From an uncultured Lachnospiraceae bacterium (lineage in GTDB: Bacteria; Bacillota; Clostridia; Lachnospirales; Lachnospiraceae), in contig CAJUFL010000007.1 in assembly GCA_910585605.1 (NCBI GenBank), positions 1-64,000 of the forward strand: a stretch of 64,000 bases of DNA, in the 5' to 3' direction. Shown here piece after piece: positions 56,101-63,478 of this stretch. The translations under genes were made by a program, and so were the position numbers. Below the pieces are notes generated by a model. It did no database searches, was not told the origin of the DNA, and saw only the letters and a list, made by a program, of their open reading frames with translations. Numbering within the stretch: position 1 is the first letter of the stretch; each line of letters starts with the position of its first letter.

Positions 56101-57990
56101 TTCATAAACAGTATCATCAATCTGGTACTCGTCCGGACTGTCAACTTCCTTTAGATAATACGTATCCTGCGTAAGTGTCTGGATACCGGTTCCGTAAAGT
56201 CCCGGCTGTGTATCACTGGCTGTCAGTTCGCACAGAATATCATCACAATCCTTATCCTCATACAGATAATAAGTTGCACCCGGAACGGGTTGTTTCGTAA
56301 ACTTATCCGTCTTCATAAATGAGAGACTGCCCGGCTTAAAATCGGATGTCACTTTCACGGTAGCCTTTGCGGATACCGGATTAAATTCTTCCAAAAATGT
56401 GATCTTCTGTTGTGATACTACGGATGGAGTCCACTTTCTCCCGCCTTTTTCATCGGCATAAGCCTTTGCCTGTACCTTAATGGTACTGTTATTTTTAAGT
56501 ATCTTCGTCATTGCCTCGGAATTACAGTACAGATAAAAGTTAGAAGATTCCTTATCGGCATCTGTCTGTGCCACACAGACATCATACTTTTTCAAATCTT
56601 CTTCATCCACGATATCAGAAGCGTCCTTCTTAATCTCACCAGTTGTAAGAGCTGACGGTACGCCAGTGATCGCATACTTAACATCTGTGATACTGCCTGA
56701 TTTTGTTCTCACAAATTTATCGGAAGAACGGTAAAGTCCATCGGAAATCTCTTCCCATGCTGTTGTCTTTGGTGAAATGGTATAAGTGACACTCTTAGTA
56801 AGACCTGTCTCAAGATTGTACTTACTCTTATCCAGGTTCTTCGCATCCGTTACCATCTGTGAAATGTTCTTATATACACCACTGCCGTCATTATAGTAAG
56901 ACAGCTTGACCTCCCCATTTAACACATGGATTGCTGCACTGGTGATAAAATAATCCGCAGAAGCCGAACCAGAAGAATACTTATTTGTATGGCATTTTCC
57001 TCCAAGTGTTCTGGCACCATTGACAAGACAGAAAGTAATCTGTGCCTTTACCTTGCCACCTGCGGTCACAGTTCCGCTTGTAGTATTTCTGTGCATATCC
57101 ATACAATACACAAGATGATTCTTATAATTACCGGATTCAGATATATATTTAATACCTGTTCTGTGTCCACAATAACTTGCATATCCGGAATAAGATACCT
57201 TCATAGTATCTTTCGATTCTGCAGCTTGTACCGTAACTGCTGGCATTGCAATGGATGCTACAGAACTCAGGAAACTACCGATTCTGTTAAAGAAAGTGTT
57301 ATCCGAGGCGACTGACTTTGTTTCAAGCTCTTTTACAGAACTATCCGAAACCGCATCACCGCTAAGATCTCCTTCTGCTCCTGTTTCCGGATCAATACCT
57401 TCCTCAATAATTTCCGTGTCCTGATTATCATCCAAATGAATGGTAAAGGTTGCTGTATTACTCTGAATACTCTCGATCTCACCCTCTGATAATGGAAGCT
57501 CCTCATTCTTTCTCGGTTCTCCCACAACCGGCTCAGGCTCCTCCTCTTCGGAATCTGCTTCTTTATCGGAATCGCTTTCTATCTTATACTCTGGTTCATC
57601 CACAGTAACCTTTCTGTGAATGAGATAGGCTTTCTTTCCACTTACCGGCTCTACAATGTAGTAAGTGTCATAAATGCCAGTTTTTGCAATATCAAACTCA
57701 CTCCTGTCAGCATCATAGGAAACAGACACTTTATCCTCATAAAAGGATATTCCATCCTTAACATCTGCCACATCATAATCCGAATCAAGCAGAACATTGA
57801 TATTCTCTGCTGTTGCCACTTCATCTGCATCCAGATCTGTTCTTTCCTCTGCGTCATACAGCCTAAGTTCTTCCTGTGAACCATTATCTGCTCCCGCTGC
57901 AAGTACAGCTCCACTCTGCCCGAAGATAGTCACTGTGACCACGACTGCCATAAGCAGGGCTAAAACCCGCTTCATCTTTGTTGATTTCAT
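53113..57990 (-). CDS. LPXTG surface adhesin with Cna-B repeats
   Basis: A 1625-residue cell-wall protein. The signal peptide is VLALLMAVVVTVTIFGQSGA. A thioester-like domain follows (about 270-380) with NHLVYCMDMH supplying the Cys. The expected TQ-type motif reads ITSAAIHVLNG, lacking Gln. About nine Cna-B/SpaA repeats follow, each with an E-box such as YYVKEIETAPGYLVDE or YYLKEVDSPDEYQ. The C-terminus is LPQTGG, a membrane span and a basic tail. It is probably anchored by the sortase at 24516 and promotes cell contact, perhaps mating. The start overlaps the upstream gene's stop as ATGA. Confidence 0.93.
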   Translation of the reverse strand: MKSTKMKRVLALLMAVVVTVTIFGQSGAVLAAGADNGSQEELRLYDAEERTDLDADEVATAENINVLLDSDYDVADVKDGISFYEDKVSVSYDADRSEFDIAKTGIYDTYYIVEPVSGKKAYLIHRKVTVDEPEYKIESDSDKEADSEEEEPEPVVGEPRKNEELPLSEGEIESIQSNTATFTIHLDDNQDTEIIEEGIDPETGAEGDLSGDAVSDSSVKELETKSVASDNTFFNRIGSFLSSVASIAMPAVTVQAAESKDTMKVSYSGYASYCGHRTGIKYISESGNYKNHLVYCMDMHRNTTSGTVTAGGKVKAQITFCLVNGARTLGGKCHTNKYSSGSASADYFITSAAIHVLNGEVKLSYYNDGSGVYKNISQMVTDAKNLDKSKYNLETGLTKSVTYTISPKTTAWEEISDGLYRSSDKFVRTKSGSITDVKYAITGVPSALTTGEIKKDASDIVDEEDLKKYDVCVAQTDADKESSNFYLYCNSEAMTKILKNNSTIKVQAKAYADEKGGRKWTPSVVSQQKITFLEEFNPVSAKATVKVTSDFKPGSLSFMKTDKFTKQPVPGATYYLYEDKDCDDILCELTASDTQPGLYGTGIQTLTQDTYYLKEVDSPDEYQIDDTVYEISIDYFTIYDAKGKVTKAATKTFTHEEYPEPVGVIINKKDSFSKVEITTAGFAVFNDAACTQRTVIDTERSPAQVPVFHYDEDLGGAVSEKFMKTLDTYYVKEVEIPEGYKDPGTVWTVKPEKGDVVQLNVENTPIRCDVSADKKDSETGDEAQGDATLEGATYGLYAAEDIKYPDGTGVVTYKSTDPITSSKGTDFKFLEVAATKDTLLATVKTDVDSDFAFGNLYFGNYYIKEIEESEGYLLDSTIYDVKFREAQNVHQDISLTREVKETVIKQPFEIIKVSTDGDNDETEKVPGAEFTVKLQSDIDKSGWEQAKTYDVLVTNERGYAKSIDLPYGTYLVKETKVPKDLYKTDDFTVTVTEDSREPQVWRILNDAPFEAYIRFVKKDKESGETVLLSGVTFKIKKAGSDTFVEQKVGDKKISEFITDETGTVTTPLKLKYGEYEVTEITAPEGYLITKESFPFTVTKEGAVEVLEDEDGDPVITVVVENQPVKGSITIHKEGEILVGAEYDTIIDRILTAVTGDNRSVRFQYEEAPLSGAVYHLIADEDIYTPDNQKDEEGNRKIAVIDGVSATQGAVVAILTTDEEGEASVSDLPLGKYRIEEVEAPKGFVLDEEAKQIELTYEDEHTEIVYQNAELVDERVKTELSLVKKNSVNEVPVEGATYGVYATVDIVTVDGEILVKADSLIESVQTDEEGKAVFEADLPLGRYYVKEIETAPGYLVDESEYEVDFTYQDAKQAILSEEIEVSEIPIIVEVSKSDVTTGKEITGAKLEILDEYGDVYAAWTTDGTPYTLNAIPAGDYTLRETFAPYGYMIANEVAFTVEETGEIQKVSMTDERVKGYIEIYKTDSDTKKAIKGVVFEIRNEEGKVIQKLKTNRKGYAKSKELDICTYKDNGDFDQEIPYVVVETKAAEGYVLDEKEYKVTIRYDDSATEPVAYQLHITNKPKEPKLPQTGGGYKPWMFGVVGGALIISGIVMYFRRRKRPRFRRVTK

Positions 57991-58256
57991 ATCATCATTC
58001 CTTTCTCAATAATTTTCTCACAGGCACCCTTATATCCCTCCTCTTTCCCCTTATTGTTCGACAATGTATGGAAAAAGAAAAAAGGCACACCACTCATCGG
58101 CATGCCTCTTCCCATAAGTCCGAGCCTGTATCGGACTTCCCTTATTAAATTGTAATTTTGATTCTCACGGTAACCTCCCAGATCTATGCTATCATATACC
58201 GATAAGTCAATATTCTGATCAATCTCTTCATCGTCCTCACCTCCTTTATTCACCAT
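57987..58256 (-). CDS. Small protein between ParR-like gene and adhesin gene
   Basis: An 89-codon frame whose ATG overlaps the end of the ParR-like gene and whose stop overlaps the adhesin start (ATGA). This suggests translational coupling. The product (NYNLIREVRYRLGLMGRGMP) matches nothing I know. Alternatively the stretch is a structured leader: AAGTCCGA and TCGGACTT form an 8-bp stem near 58113-58135, and AAAGGAGGTGA precedes a 15-codon reading frame. I lean to a real small protein without certainty. Confidence 0.45.
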   Translation of the reverse strand: MVNKGGEDDEEIDQNIDLSVYDSIDLGGYRENQNYNLIREVRYRLGLMGRGMPMSGVPFFFFHTLSNNKGKEEGYKGACEKIIEKGMMI

Positions 58257-58719
58257 CGCTCCAGTCCATTACATGCTGCATAACATTATCAAACTGGCTG
58301 AGCGTATCTGACACATCCATAAGTGCTATTTCTTCCTGTTCCACCGTATCAACCCTTTCATTTTGTACTGCTTTTACCGGTTCAGGTATATCCACTTTAG
58401 ATGCCAGCAGATTACAGCCAAAAAGTCGTATGACATCCTCATATATCTCTGTACGCACTGCACTTTTCATCTTTGAAAGCTCTGCCTCCAGATCATGGTC
58501 TGTTACATAATGAACTTTTTCGGCTTCCTGTGCTGCGGTTTTCGTCAGATCACCGCTTTCCAGCATAGCTACATAGCAGTTGATCGCATTGATAATAAAC
58601 TGATTTTTCGACTTATGCACTGCCAGATTCAGATCATCCAGTATTCCCATAATCTTCATGTGTTCCGGACTGTTGTAGCTTAAACGGACAGTCACATGTC
58701 GAAATTCTTTTTTCTCCAT
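58246..58719 (-). CDS. ParR-like segregation adaptor
   Basis: A 157-residue protein. The N-terminus (RHVTVRLSYNSPEHMKIMGI with KSKNQFIINAINCYV) fits a ribbon-helix-helix DNA-binding domain as in ParR. The C-terminus is acidic. It follows the ParM gene by 13 bases, the standard parMR order. It probably binds a centromere-like site, either the repeat at 59733-59793 or the phased hairpin array. Confidence 0.78.
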   Translation of the reverse strand: MEKKEFRHVTVRLSYNSPEHMKIMGILDDLNLAVHKSKNQFIINAINCYVAMLESGDLTKTAAQEAEKVHYVTDHDLEAELSKMKSAVRTEIYEDVIRLFGCNLLASKVDIPEPVKAVQNERVDTVEQEEIALMDVSDTLSQFDNVMQHVMDWSDGE

Positions 58720-58732
58720 CCGTCCTCACCCC

Positions 58733-59650
58733 TTATGCTGTTCTTCTTTTATTAAGATACAGGGTTGCCATTGTCTCATAACCAATCGCATTTGCCCTTA
58801 CATCTTCAATATAAGAAATGTTGCGTTGGTTCAGTCCGGCATACTTCTTCATCAATCCGGCACCACCGCCAACAAAAGTAATTGGTGTGGTTTTCACATT
58901 TACACCATTCTCAACAATAATGCGGAAAATGGACTTTGTGTACTTCTCGATTTCTTTCTTAATAATGTCAATGTATTCCTGATCGAGATTGGCATCTCCT
59001 TTGACCATAACCTCACGAATCATAAATTCGTCAATCTTGGTGTTCATTTTGCGTACACAGGCTTCATCAATCTTGCGCATACAGGTAATGATACCGTTCG
59101 GATCAGAACCACTGCTTGATTCATCTGGTGCCCTGTCGATAATCTTTAAGGTATCAACCGTCCAAGAACCGATATCCACTACAAATTCCTGACCTGCCAT
59201 CTGTGGCAGCCTGTCAACCACTGCTCCATAGCACTGTGGGTAGACTAAAACCTTTTCAATCGTAATGAGATACTGTGTCTTTTCATAACGGAATCTTACC
59301 ATTCGATTTTTTGACAGATAATTGATAAAATCTTTTTTTTCTGCTCCAAATCTCCCAATCGGTAATCCGACTGCAAGTACAACTTTTGCATTCTTCATTC
59401 CACGGGCTTTCAATTCTTTTGCAACTGCTGCCAGAGTCAGAAGATAATAATTCTCATTACATACCTTATTTTCCTGAACCTTTAGCCTTTCACCACCGAT
59501 CCGGTAATATTTACCGTTGTACTCCAAGATGTTTTCATATACCATCGGTTCTGAACCAAGCTCTGCCACTCCCGACACAAAGCAGGAATTACGTGTCTTA
59601 ATGTGGCTCCAGCCATGATCAATTCCCAATGGGATCACTTTTTCATCCAT
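58733..59650 (-). CDS. parM: ParM-like actin-family segregation ATPase
   Basis: A 305-residue actin-like ATPase. PLGIDHGWSHIKT is the phosphate-1 loop, QEFVVDIGSWTVDTLKI phosphate-2, and ITFVGGGAGLMKKY the adenosine motif. In plasmids and some ICEs, ParM filaments push replicated copies apart, which suggests the element can exist as a replicating circle. ATG behind AAAGGAGG. Confidence 0.9.
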   Translation of the reverse strand: MDEKVIPLGIDHGWSHIKTRNSCFVSGVAELGSEPMVYENILEYNGKYYRIGGERLKVQENKVCNENYYLLTLAAVAKELKARGMKNAKVVLAVGLPIGRFGAEKKDFINYLSKNRMVRFRYEKTQYLITIEKVLVYPQCYGAVVDRLPQMAGQEFVVDIGSWTVDTLKIIDRAPDESSSGSDPNGIITCMRKIDEACVRKMNTKIDEFMIREVMVKGDANLDQEYIDIIKKEIEKYTKSIFRIIVENGVNVKTTPITFVGGGAGLMKKYAGLNQRNISYIEDVRANAIGYETMATLYLNKRRTA

Positions 59651-60303
59651 GTTTTTTGCCTCCTTTTTGCTTTATTTTCTTACTACAGAGTGAATAAATG
59701 TACATAATATGTACTTAGCAGGGTTTTCACTCATTTTAGCAAATTCTTAAAACTCAGTTATTCTTGATTCCCGTCATAACAATTTGCTAAAATCAATGAA
59801 TATCCAAGACATAAACTACCGTGTTCTCTCGACATATTATGACTTTGCATGTCACACTTAGATTTCTGTGCTCAACAGAAGATCATGAGTTGCCAACTCC
59901 TACTCATGCGAAGCTGTTTGCCCTCTGGAATATTTTTGTTCCGGATTGCTGTTTTATCCGAATCAAAATATTCATCGCACTTTCGGTGTCCTTTTCCTCT
60001 TATATTTAATCCAACTTTGCAGTCATTGGTAATACTGAGGCGGCTAACAGCCTTTTATGTTTGAGCAGTCTTTCGACCAACCTTCATCGCCAGCTACACA
60101 GTATATCCCTCTTATGAGGGTTAAGAAGTCAGGGATAATATGCCTACTATTTAATTGTCTGTCGAACGGCAAGTCGCACAGCGTTTCTTTGAGTCAATTT
60201 GTTCGACACATATAGGATAGCAAATGTATTCCATCATTTGTTTAGTCCGACATCTAATATCCGGCTGTAATAGATATAAAAAGTCGTATTTGATATGTTC
60301 ATC
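59651..60303. other. Non-coding region upstream of parM
   Basis: About 650 bases without a convincing gene. It holds GTACAT-AAT-ATGTAC near 59712, GAGTGA/TCACTC arms around it, a 13-bp inverted repeat (59733-59793), a GAGTTG-C-CAACTC hairpin near 59892, and TTGTTCGACA at 60199-60208. It contains the parM promoter and probably the element's end toward rlmD. Confidence 0.55.
59733..59793. repeat. 13-bp inverted repeat upstream of parM
   Basis: ATTTTAGCAAATT (59733-59745) is inverted exactly at 59781-59793, with 35 bases between. It lies 83 bases upstream of parM, a fitting place for a ParR binding site or operator. Confidence 0.6.
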
Positions 60304-60347
60304 AAAAAAGACCTATCAACAAACTATTCGTTCATCAATAGGTCTTT
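60304..60347 (-). terminator. Intrinsic terminator after rlmD
   Basis: On the minus strand, AAAGACCTAT (60338-60347) pairs with ATAGGTCTTT (60307-60316), and six T residues follow. It lies about 35 bases after the rlmD stop. Confidence 0.8.
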
Positions 60348-60380
60348 AAGAAAATAGTATTTTATTATTTTGAAATCACT

Positions 60381-61889
60381 CTATTCAGATTGTGATTTTT
60401 CCTTTGCTTCCTTTTCAGCTTTTTCCTTATCCAATATATCATGTATCTTATCTACATCAATATTGACTTTAAGGTAATCATCCGGCTTTCTGTTTTTGTT
60501 GCCCAAAACACATACCGTCTCCACATGCAGAGTATTCACAAACTGGTCAATTGCACAAGCTTTAACTACCTTATATCCCCTCTCCTTAAAAATCTCCAAA
60601 TCCCTGATCAGACTGGTAGGCTTGCAGGAAATATATACAATCTCATTTACGCCATATGCAATTATCTTATCAAGTGCCTTGGGATGCACACCATCCCTTG
60701 GAGGGTCCAGCACAATAATATCTGGTTTTTCTTCTATTTCATCAATCACCTTTAATACATCACCGGCAATAAATTCACAATTTGTAAGAGCATTCAGGGC
60801 AGCATTTTCTCTTGCCGCTTCCACCGCCTCTTCTACGATTTCCACACCGATCACTTTCTCTGCTACCGGGGCTAACATCTGGGCAATTGTACCTGTCCCA
60901 CTGTAAAGGTCAAAAATAACTTTATCCTTTGTATCTCCTATATAAGAACGTGCCGTTTCGTATAGTACCTCTGCCCCCAGAGAATTTGTCTGAAAGAAAG
61001 AAAACGGAGAGATTTTAAAGATAAGTCCCAGAATTTTCTCATAAATATAATCCTGCCCGTATACTGTAACGATCTTTTCCGGAATCACTGCATCGGAAAG
61101 GCTGTCATTATGGGTATGTAAAATTCCAGTAATCCTGCCATGAAGTTCCAGAGATAACAGCTTATTCTTTAATTCTTCCAGACACAGGCTGTTTGCAAGC
61201 TCCCCATCATCCAAATGCTCTCCGGTATCTTTGTCCTGAGTCGTAGTCACCAGATTTACCAGTATGTCCTTGCTACATGCTGCCTGACGAATCACCAGAT
61301 GCCGAAGGACGCCTATACGCTGCATTTTCTTATAAAACGGAATCTTTTTTTCCTCATAAAAATCAAGAACGGTCCTCAAAATCAGATTATAATCCCCATC
61401 TACAATCCGGCAGTGGTCAACCGTGACAATATCATGAAAGCTTCCCTTTTTATGCATACCAAGTGCCAGTGGACCATCTTTTCTTTCATCCCCAAAGGAA
61501 AACTCCATCTTATTGCGGTATGCTTCCCTTACCGGACTTCCCTTGATTCCTTCCCACTGATAATCGGTAATAACCTTATCTAACAGGTCCTTTACCTGTT
61601 CTTCTTTCAGTTTTAACTGATTCTCATAACTCATGGTCTGGTAAGCACACCCTCCGCAAGCTCCAAAATGCGGACAAGGCGGTATTACATCTTCTATTGG
61701 TGCCTTTTCCAGCACCTCAAGCAGCCGTCCTTCCCCGCTTCCCTTCCGAAGCTTTTTAACTAAAAAACGGATCCGCTGTCCCTTCAGTGCACCCTTAATA
61801 CAAATCTCCCTGTCTTCTATCGTTACATATCCTTTATTGGGGAATGTATAGCGTTCTACCACTCCCTCATAAATCTGACCTTTTTTCAT
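60381..61889 (-). CDS. rlmD: 23S rRNA uracil-C5 methyltransferase
   Basis: A 502-residue RumA/RlmD-type enzyme that uses SAM to make m5U in 23S rRNA. Residues about 1-60 form a TRAM domain. The iron-sulfur cysteines are in CPHFGACGGCAY near 72-82. The SAM site is FDLYSGTGTIAQ, the catalytic region is VLDPPRDGVHPKAL, and the nucleophile lies in YISCKPTSL. After HVETVCVLGNK the protein continues with KPDDYLKVNIDVDKIH and a Lys/Glu-rich tail, longer than usual. I suspect an element-encoded replacement of the original C-terminus. Confidence 0.92.
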   Translation of the reverse strand: MKKGQIYEGVVERYTFPNKGYVTIEDREICIKGALKGQRIRFLVKKLRKGSGEGRLLEVLEKAPIEDVIPPCPHFGACGGCAYQTMSYENQLKLKEEQVKDLLDKVITDYQWEGIKGSPVREAYRNKMEFSFGDERKDGPLALGMHKKGSFHDIVTVDHCRIVDGDYNLILRTVLDFYEEKKIPFYKKMQRIGVLRHLVIRQAACSKDILVNLVTTTQDKDTGEHLDDGELANSLCLEELKNKLLSLELHGRITGILHTHNDSLSDAVIPEKIVTVYGQDYIYEKILGLIFKISPFSFFQTNSLGAEVLYETARSYIGDTKDKVIFDLYSGTGTIAQMLAPVAEKVIGVEIVEEAVEAARENAALNALTNCEFIAGDVLKVIDEIEEKPDIIVLDPPRDGVHPKALDKIIAYGVNEIVYISCKPTSLIRDLEIFKERGYKVVKACAIDQFVNTLHVETVCVLGNKNRKPDDYLKVNIDVDKIHDILDKEKAEKEAKEKSQSE

Positions 61890-61979
61890 ATTACCATATC
61901 CCTTCCATTTTCATCCCCAAGTTTTCCAGCGTATTAAATTGATGTTAAACAAAACTACGCAGAATATCTATCATCTGAT

Positions 61980-62645
61980 TTAATAAAACCCTTCGTAAAA
62001 ATCCCGCAGGGACGACTTTAGCAGACCCTGAGAATAATGAAATTCACCCTCTTTGTCCACCTCGATCAGCATAAATGTATGCTTTCTTCCGTCCTGTCTG
62101 GGATAAGAAATGCTTCCGGGATTTAAGATCGTCACATCTTTTCCAATCTCTAAAAACGGCATATGGGTATGACCATACATCACAATGTCATATCCATTTT
62201 CTAATGCATACTCCCTTAGCCGTTCCACACCGGAACCAACGTAAAACCGGTGTCCATGCGTAATAAACACCCGCTTGTCCGCTATCATAAAGGAATCCGT
62301 ATCCGGCAGTGCGATATCATAATCGTTGTTACCTGCTATCATATGGGTCTCGCATTTTGCCAGCTCTCTGATATACTCCGGTCCACGTTCGATATCTCCC
62401 AGATGGATGAACATATCAATATCCCCTGCCTGTTCCAATACCTGTTTCACGTCGTCATTTTTACCATGTGAATCACTAATTACCAGTATTCGCATTTCTA
62501 TCTCCTCATTCTTCTTTCCACTTTTCTTATCCAGACTTTTAAATTCTATCTTTACCTCAACCGGCTTCCGCTTATCCACTGCCTGCCCTGCTTCCGGTTT
62601 ACGGAACAAATCCTTAAATCTTTTTGCCCATTCCTTTAATCCCAT
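61980..62645 (-). CDS. YfcE-family metallophosphoesterase
   Basis: A calcineurin-like phosphodiesterase. The metal-binding motifs are VISDSHGKNDD, HLGDIERGPE, AGNNDYD, FITHGHRF and YGHTHMP. Two starts both have good ribosome sites: ATG 62645 (GGAGGAGCTGAA) gives 221 residues with a 50-residue basic leader, and ATG 62495 (GAGGAGATAGAA) gives a 171-residue protein of the usual family length. Both may be used. It lies just after rdgB and is probably co-transcribed. Confidence 0.88.
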   Translation of the reverse strand: MGLKEWAKRFKDLFRKPEAGQAVDKRKPVEVKIEFKSLDKKSGKKNEEIEMRILVISDSHGKNDDVKQVLEQAGDIDMFIHLGDIERGPEYIRELAKCETHMIAGNNDYDIALPDTDSFMIADKRVFITHGHRFYVGSGVERLREYALENGYDIVMYGHTHMPFLEIGKDVTILNPGSISYPRQDGRKHTFMLIEVDKEGEFHYSQGLLKSSLRDFYEGFY

Positions 62646-62703
62646 TTCAGCTCCTCCAGTGTTGGCAACCGGTTTGCAAAATCAGCAATCCTGCCCGAAT
62701 CAT

Positions 62704-63285
62704 CTAAAGTTCCTTTTTGATCATCTCCAATGCCTTACCCCTATGGCTGACTTTATTCTTTTCCTCAGGATCAAGTTCTGCGGTGGTCTTTCCATACTCT
62801 GGCAGGAAAAAAATCGGATCATAGCCAAATCCGTTACTGCCTCTCTCCTCATAACCGATGATTCCTTCTATCGTACCCCGCTTTGTCAGTACACGTCCAT
62901 CTGGAAATGCCGCTGCGATTGCACAGACAAACCTTGCAGTCCTTTTTTCGTCGGGGACTCCCTCCAGATTCTCTATGATTTTCCGATTCTTTACTGTATA
63001 AGAAGTATCCTCCCCAAGCCATCTTGCGGAATAAATACCGGGCATCTTGTCCATATAATCCACCTCCAGACCGGAATCATCTGCCAGCACCAGACAGTTT
63101 GTAAGCTTACTGATTGCCGTTGCCTTAATCATTGCATTTTCCTCAAAAGTGCTGCCGTCCTCTACAATATCCGCCGTAATCCCGGCTTCCTTCATGGATA
63201 AGATTTCATAATCCAAATCCCCTAAAATCATCCTGATTTCCTTCATCTTTTTTTCGTTACCTGTAGCAAAAATTAATTTTTCCAT
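62704..63285 (-). CDS. rdgB: XTP/dITP diphosphatase
   Basis: A 193-residue Ham1/RdgB pyrophosphatase that removes non-canonical purine triphosphates. Motifs seen are IFATGNEKKMKEI (N-terminus), LADDSGLEVDYM and SNGFGYDPIF, followed by SHRGKALEMI at the C-terminus. Normal length. ATG behind AGAGG. Host housekeeping gene; the order with the phosphoesterase is common in Lachnospiraceae. Confidence 0.95.
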   Translation of the reverse strand: MEKLIFATGNEKKMKEIRMILGDLDYEILSMKEAGITADIVEDGSTFEENAMIKATAISKLTNCLVLADDSGLEVDYMDKMPGIYSARWLGEDTSYTVKNRKIIENLEGVPDEKRTARFVCAIAAAFPDGRVLTKRGTIEGIIGYEERGSNGFGYDPIFFLPEYGKTTAELDPEEKNKVSHRGKALEMIKKEL

Positions 63286-63478
63286 ATAATATATTCCTCT
63301 CTAAATATAAGCAGATTTTAATGCTAACAATTCCCGTCTCACAGATTTTCATAACCTACTTTACACTACCATTTGTAACCAATTTTACAACACAATGTTT
63401 CGCATACTACGGTAGTCGCAAATATGCATACCACCATTCCCAATTGGCTCGTGTTCACCCGAATTGCTTATCTTCCTG

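Noticed and set aside
58000..58245. Known riboswitch before the adhesin gene
   Set aside because: The stems do not match the cyclic-di-GMP or other riboswitch consensus motifs I can recall, so only an unspecified leader structure is noted.
22968..59650. Prophage
   Set aside because: There are no capsid, portal, terminase or tail genes. Relaxase, coupling protein, VirB4 and cell-wall hydrolase define a conjugative element.
59821..60064. Short plus-strand frames between parM and rlmD
   Set aside because: They lack ribosome binding sites and recognisable motifs, and the region is rich in small inverted repeats. I treat it as non-coding.
60381..60560. tRNA gene as ICE attachment site
   Set aside because: No cloverleaf-forming sequence was seen at the ICE-host junction. 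The rlmD 3' end is the more likely target.
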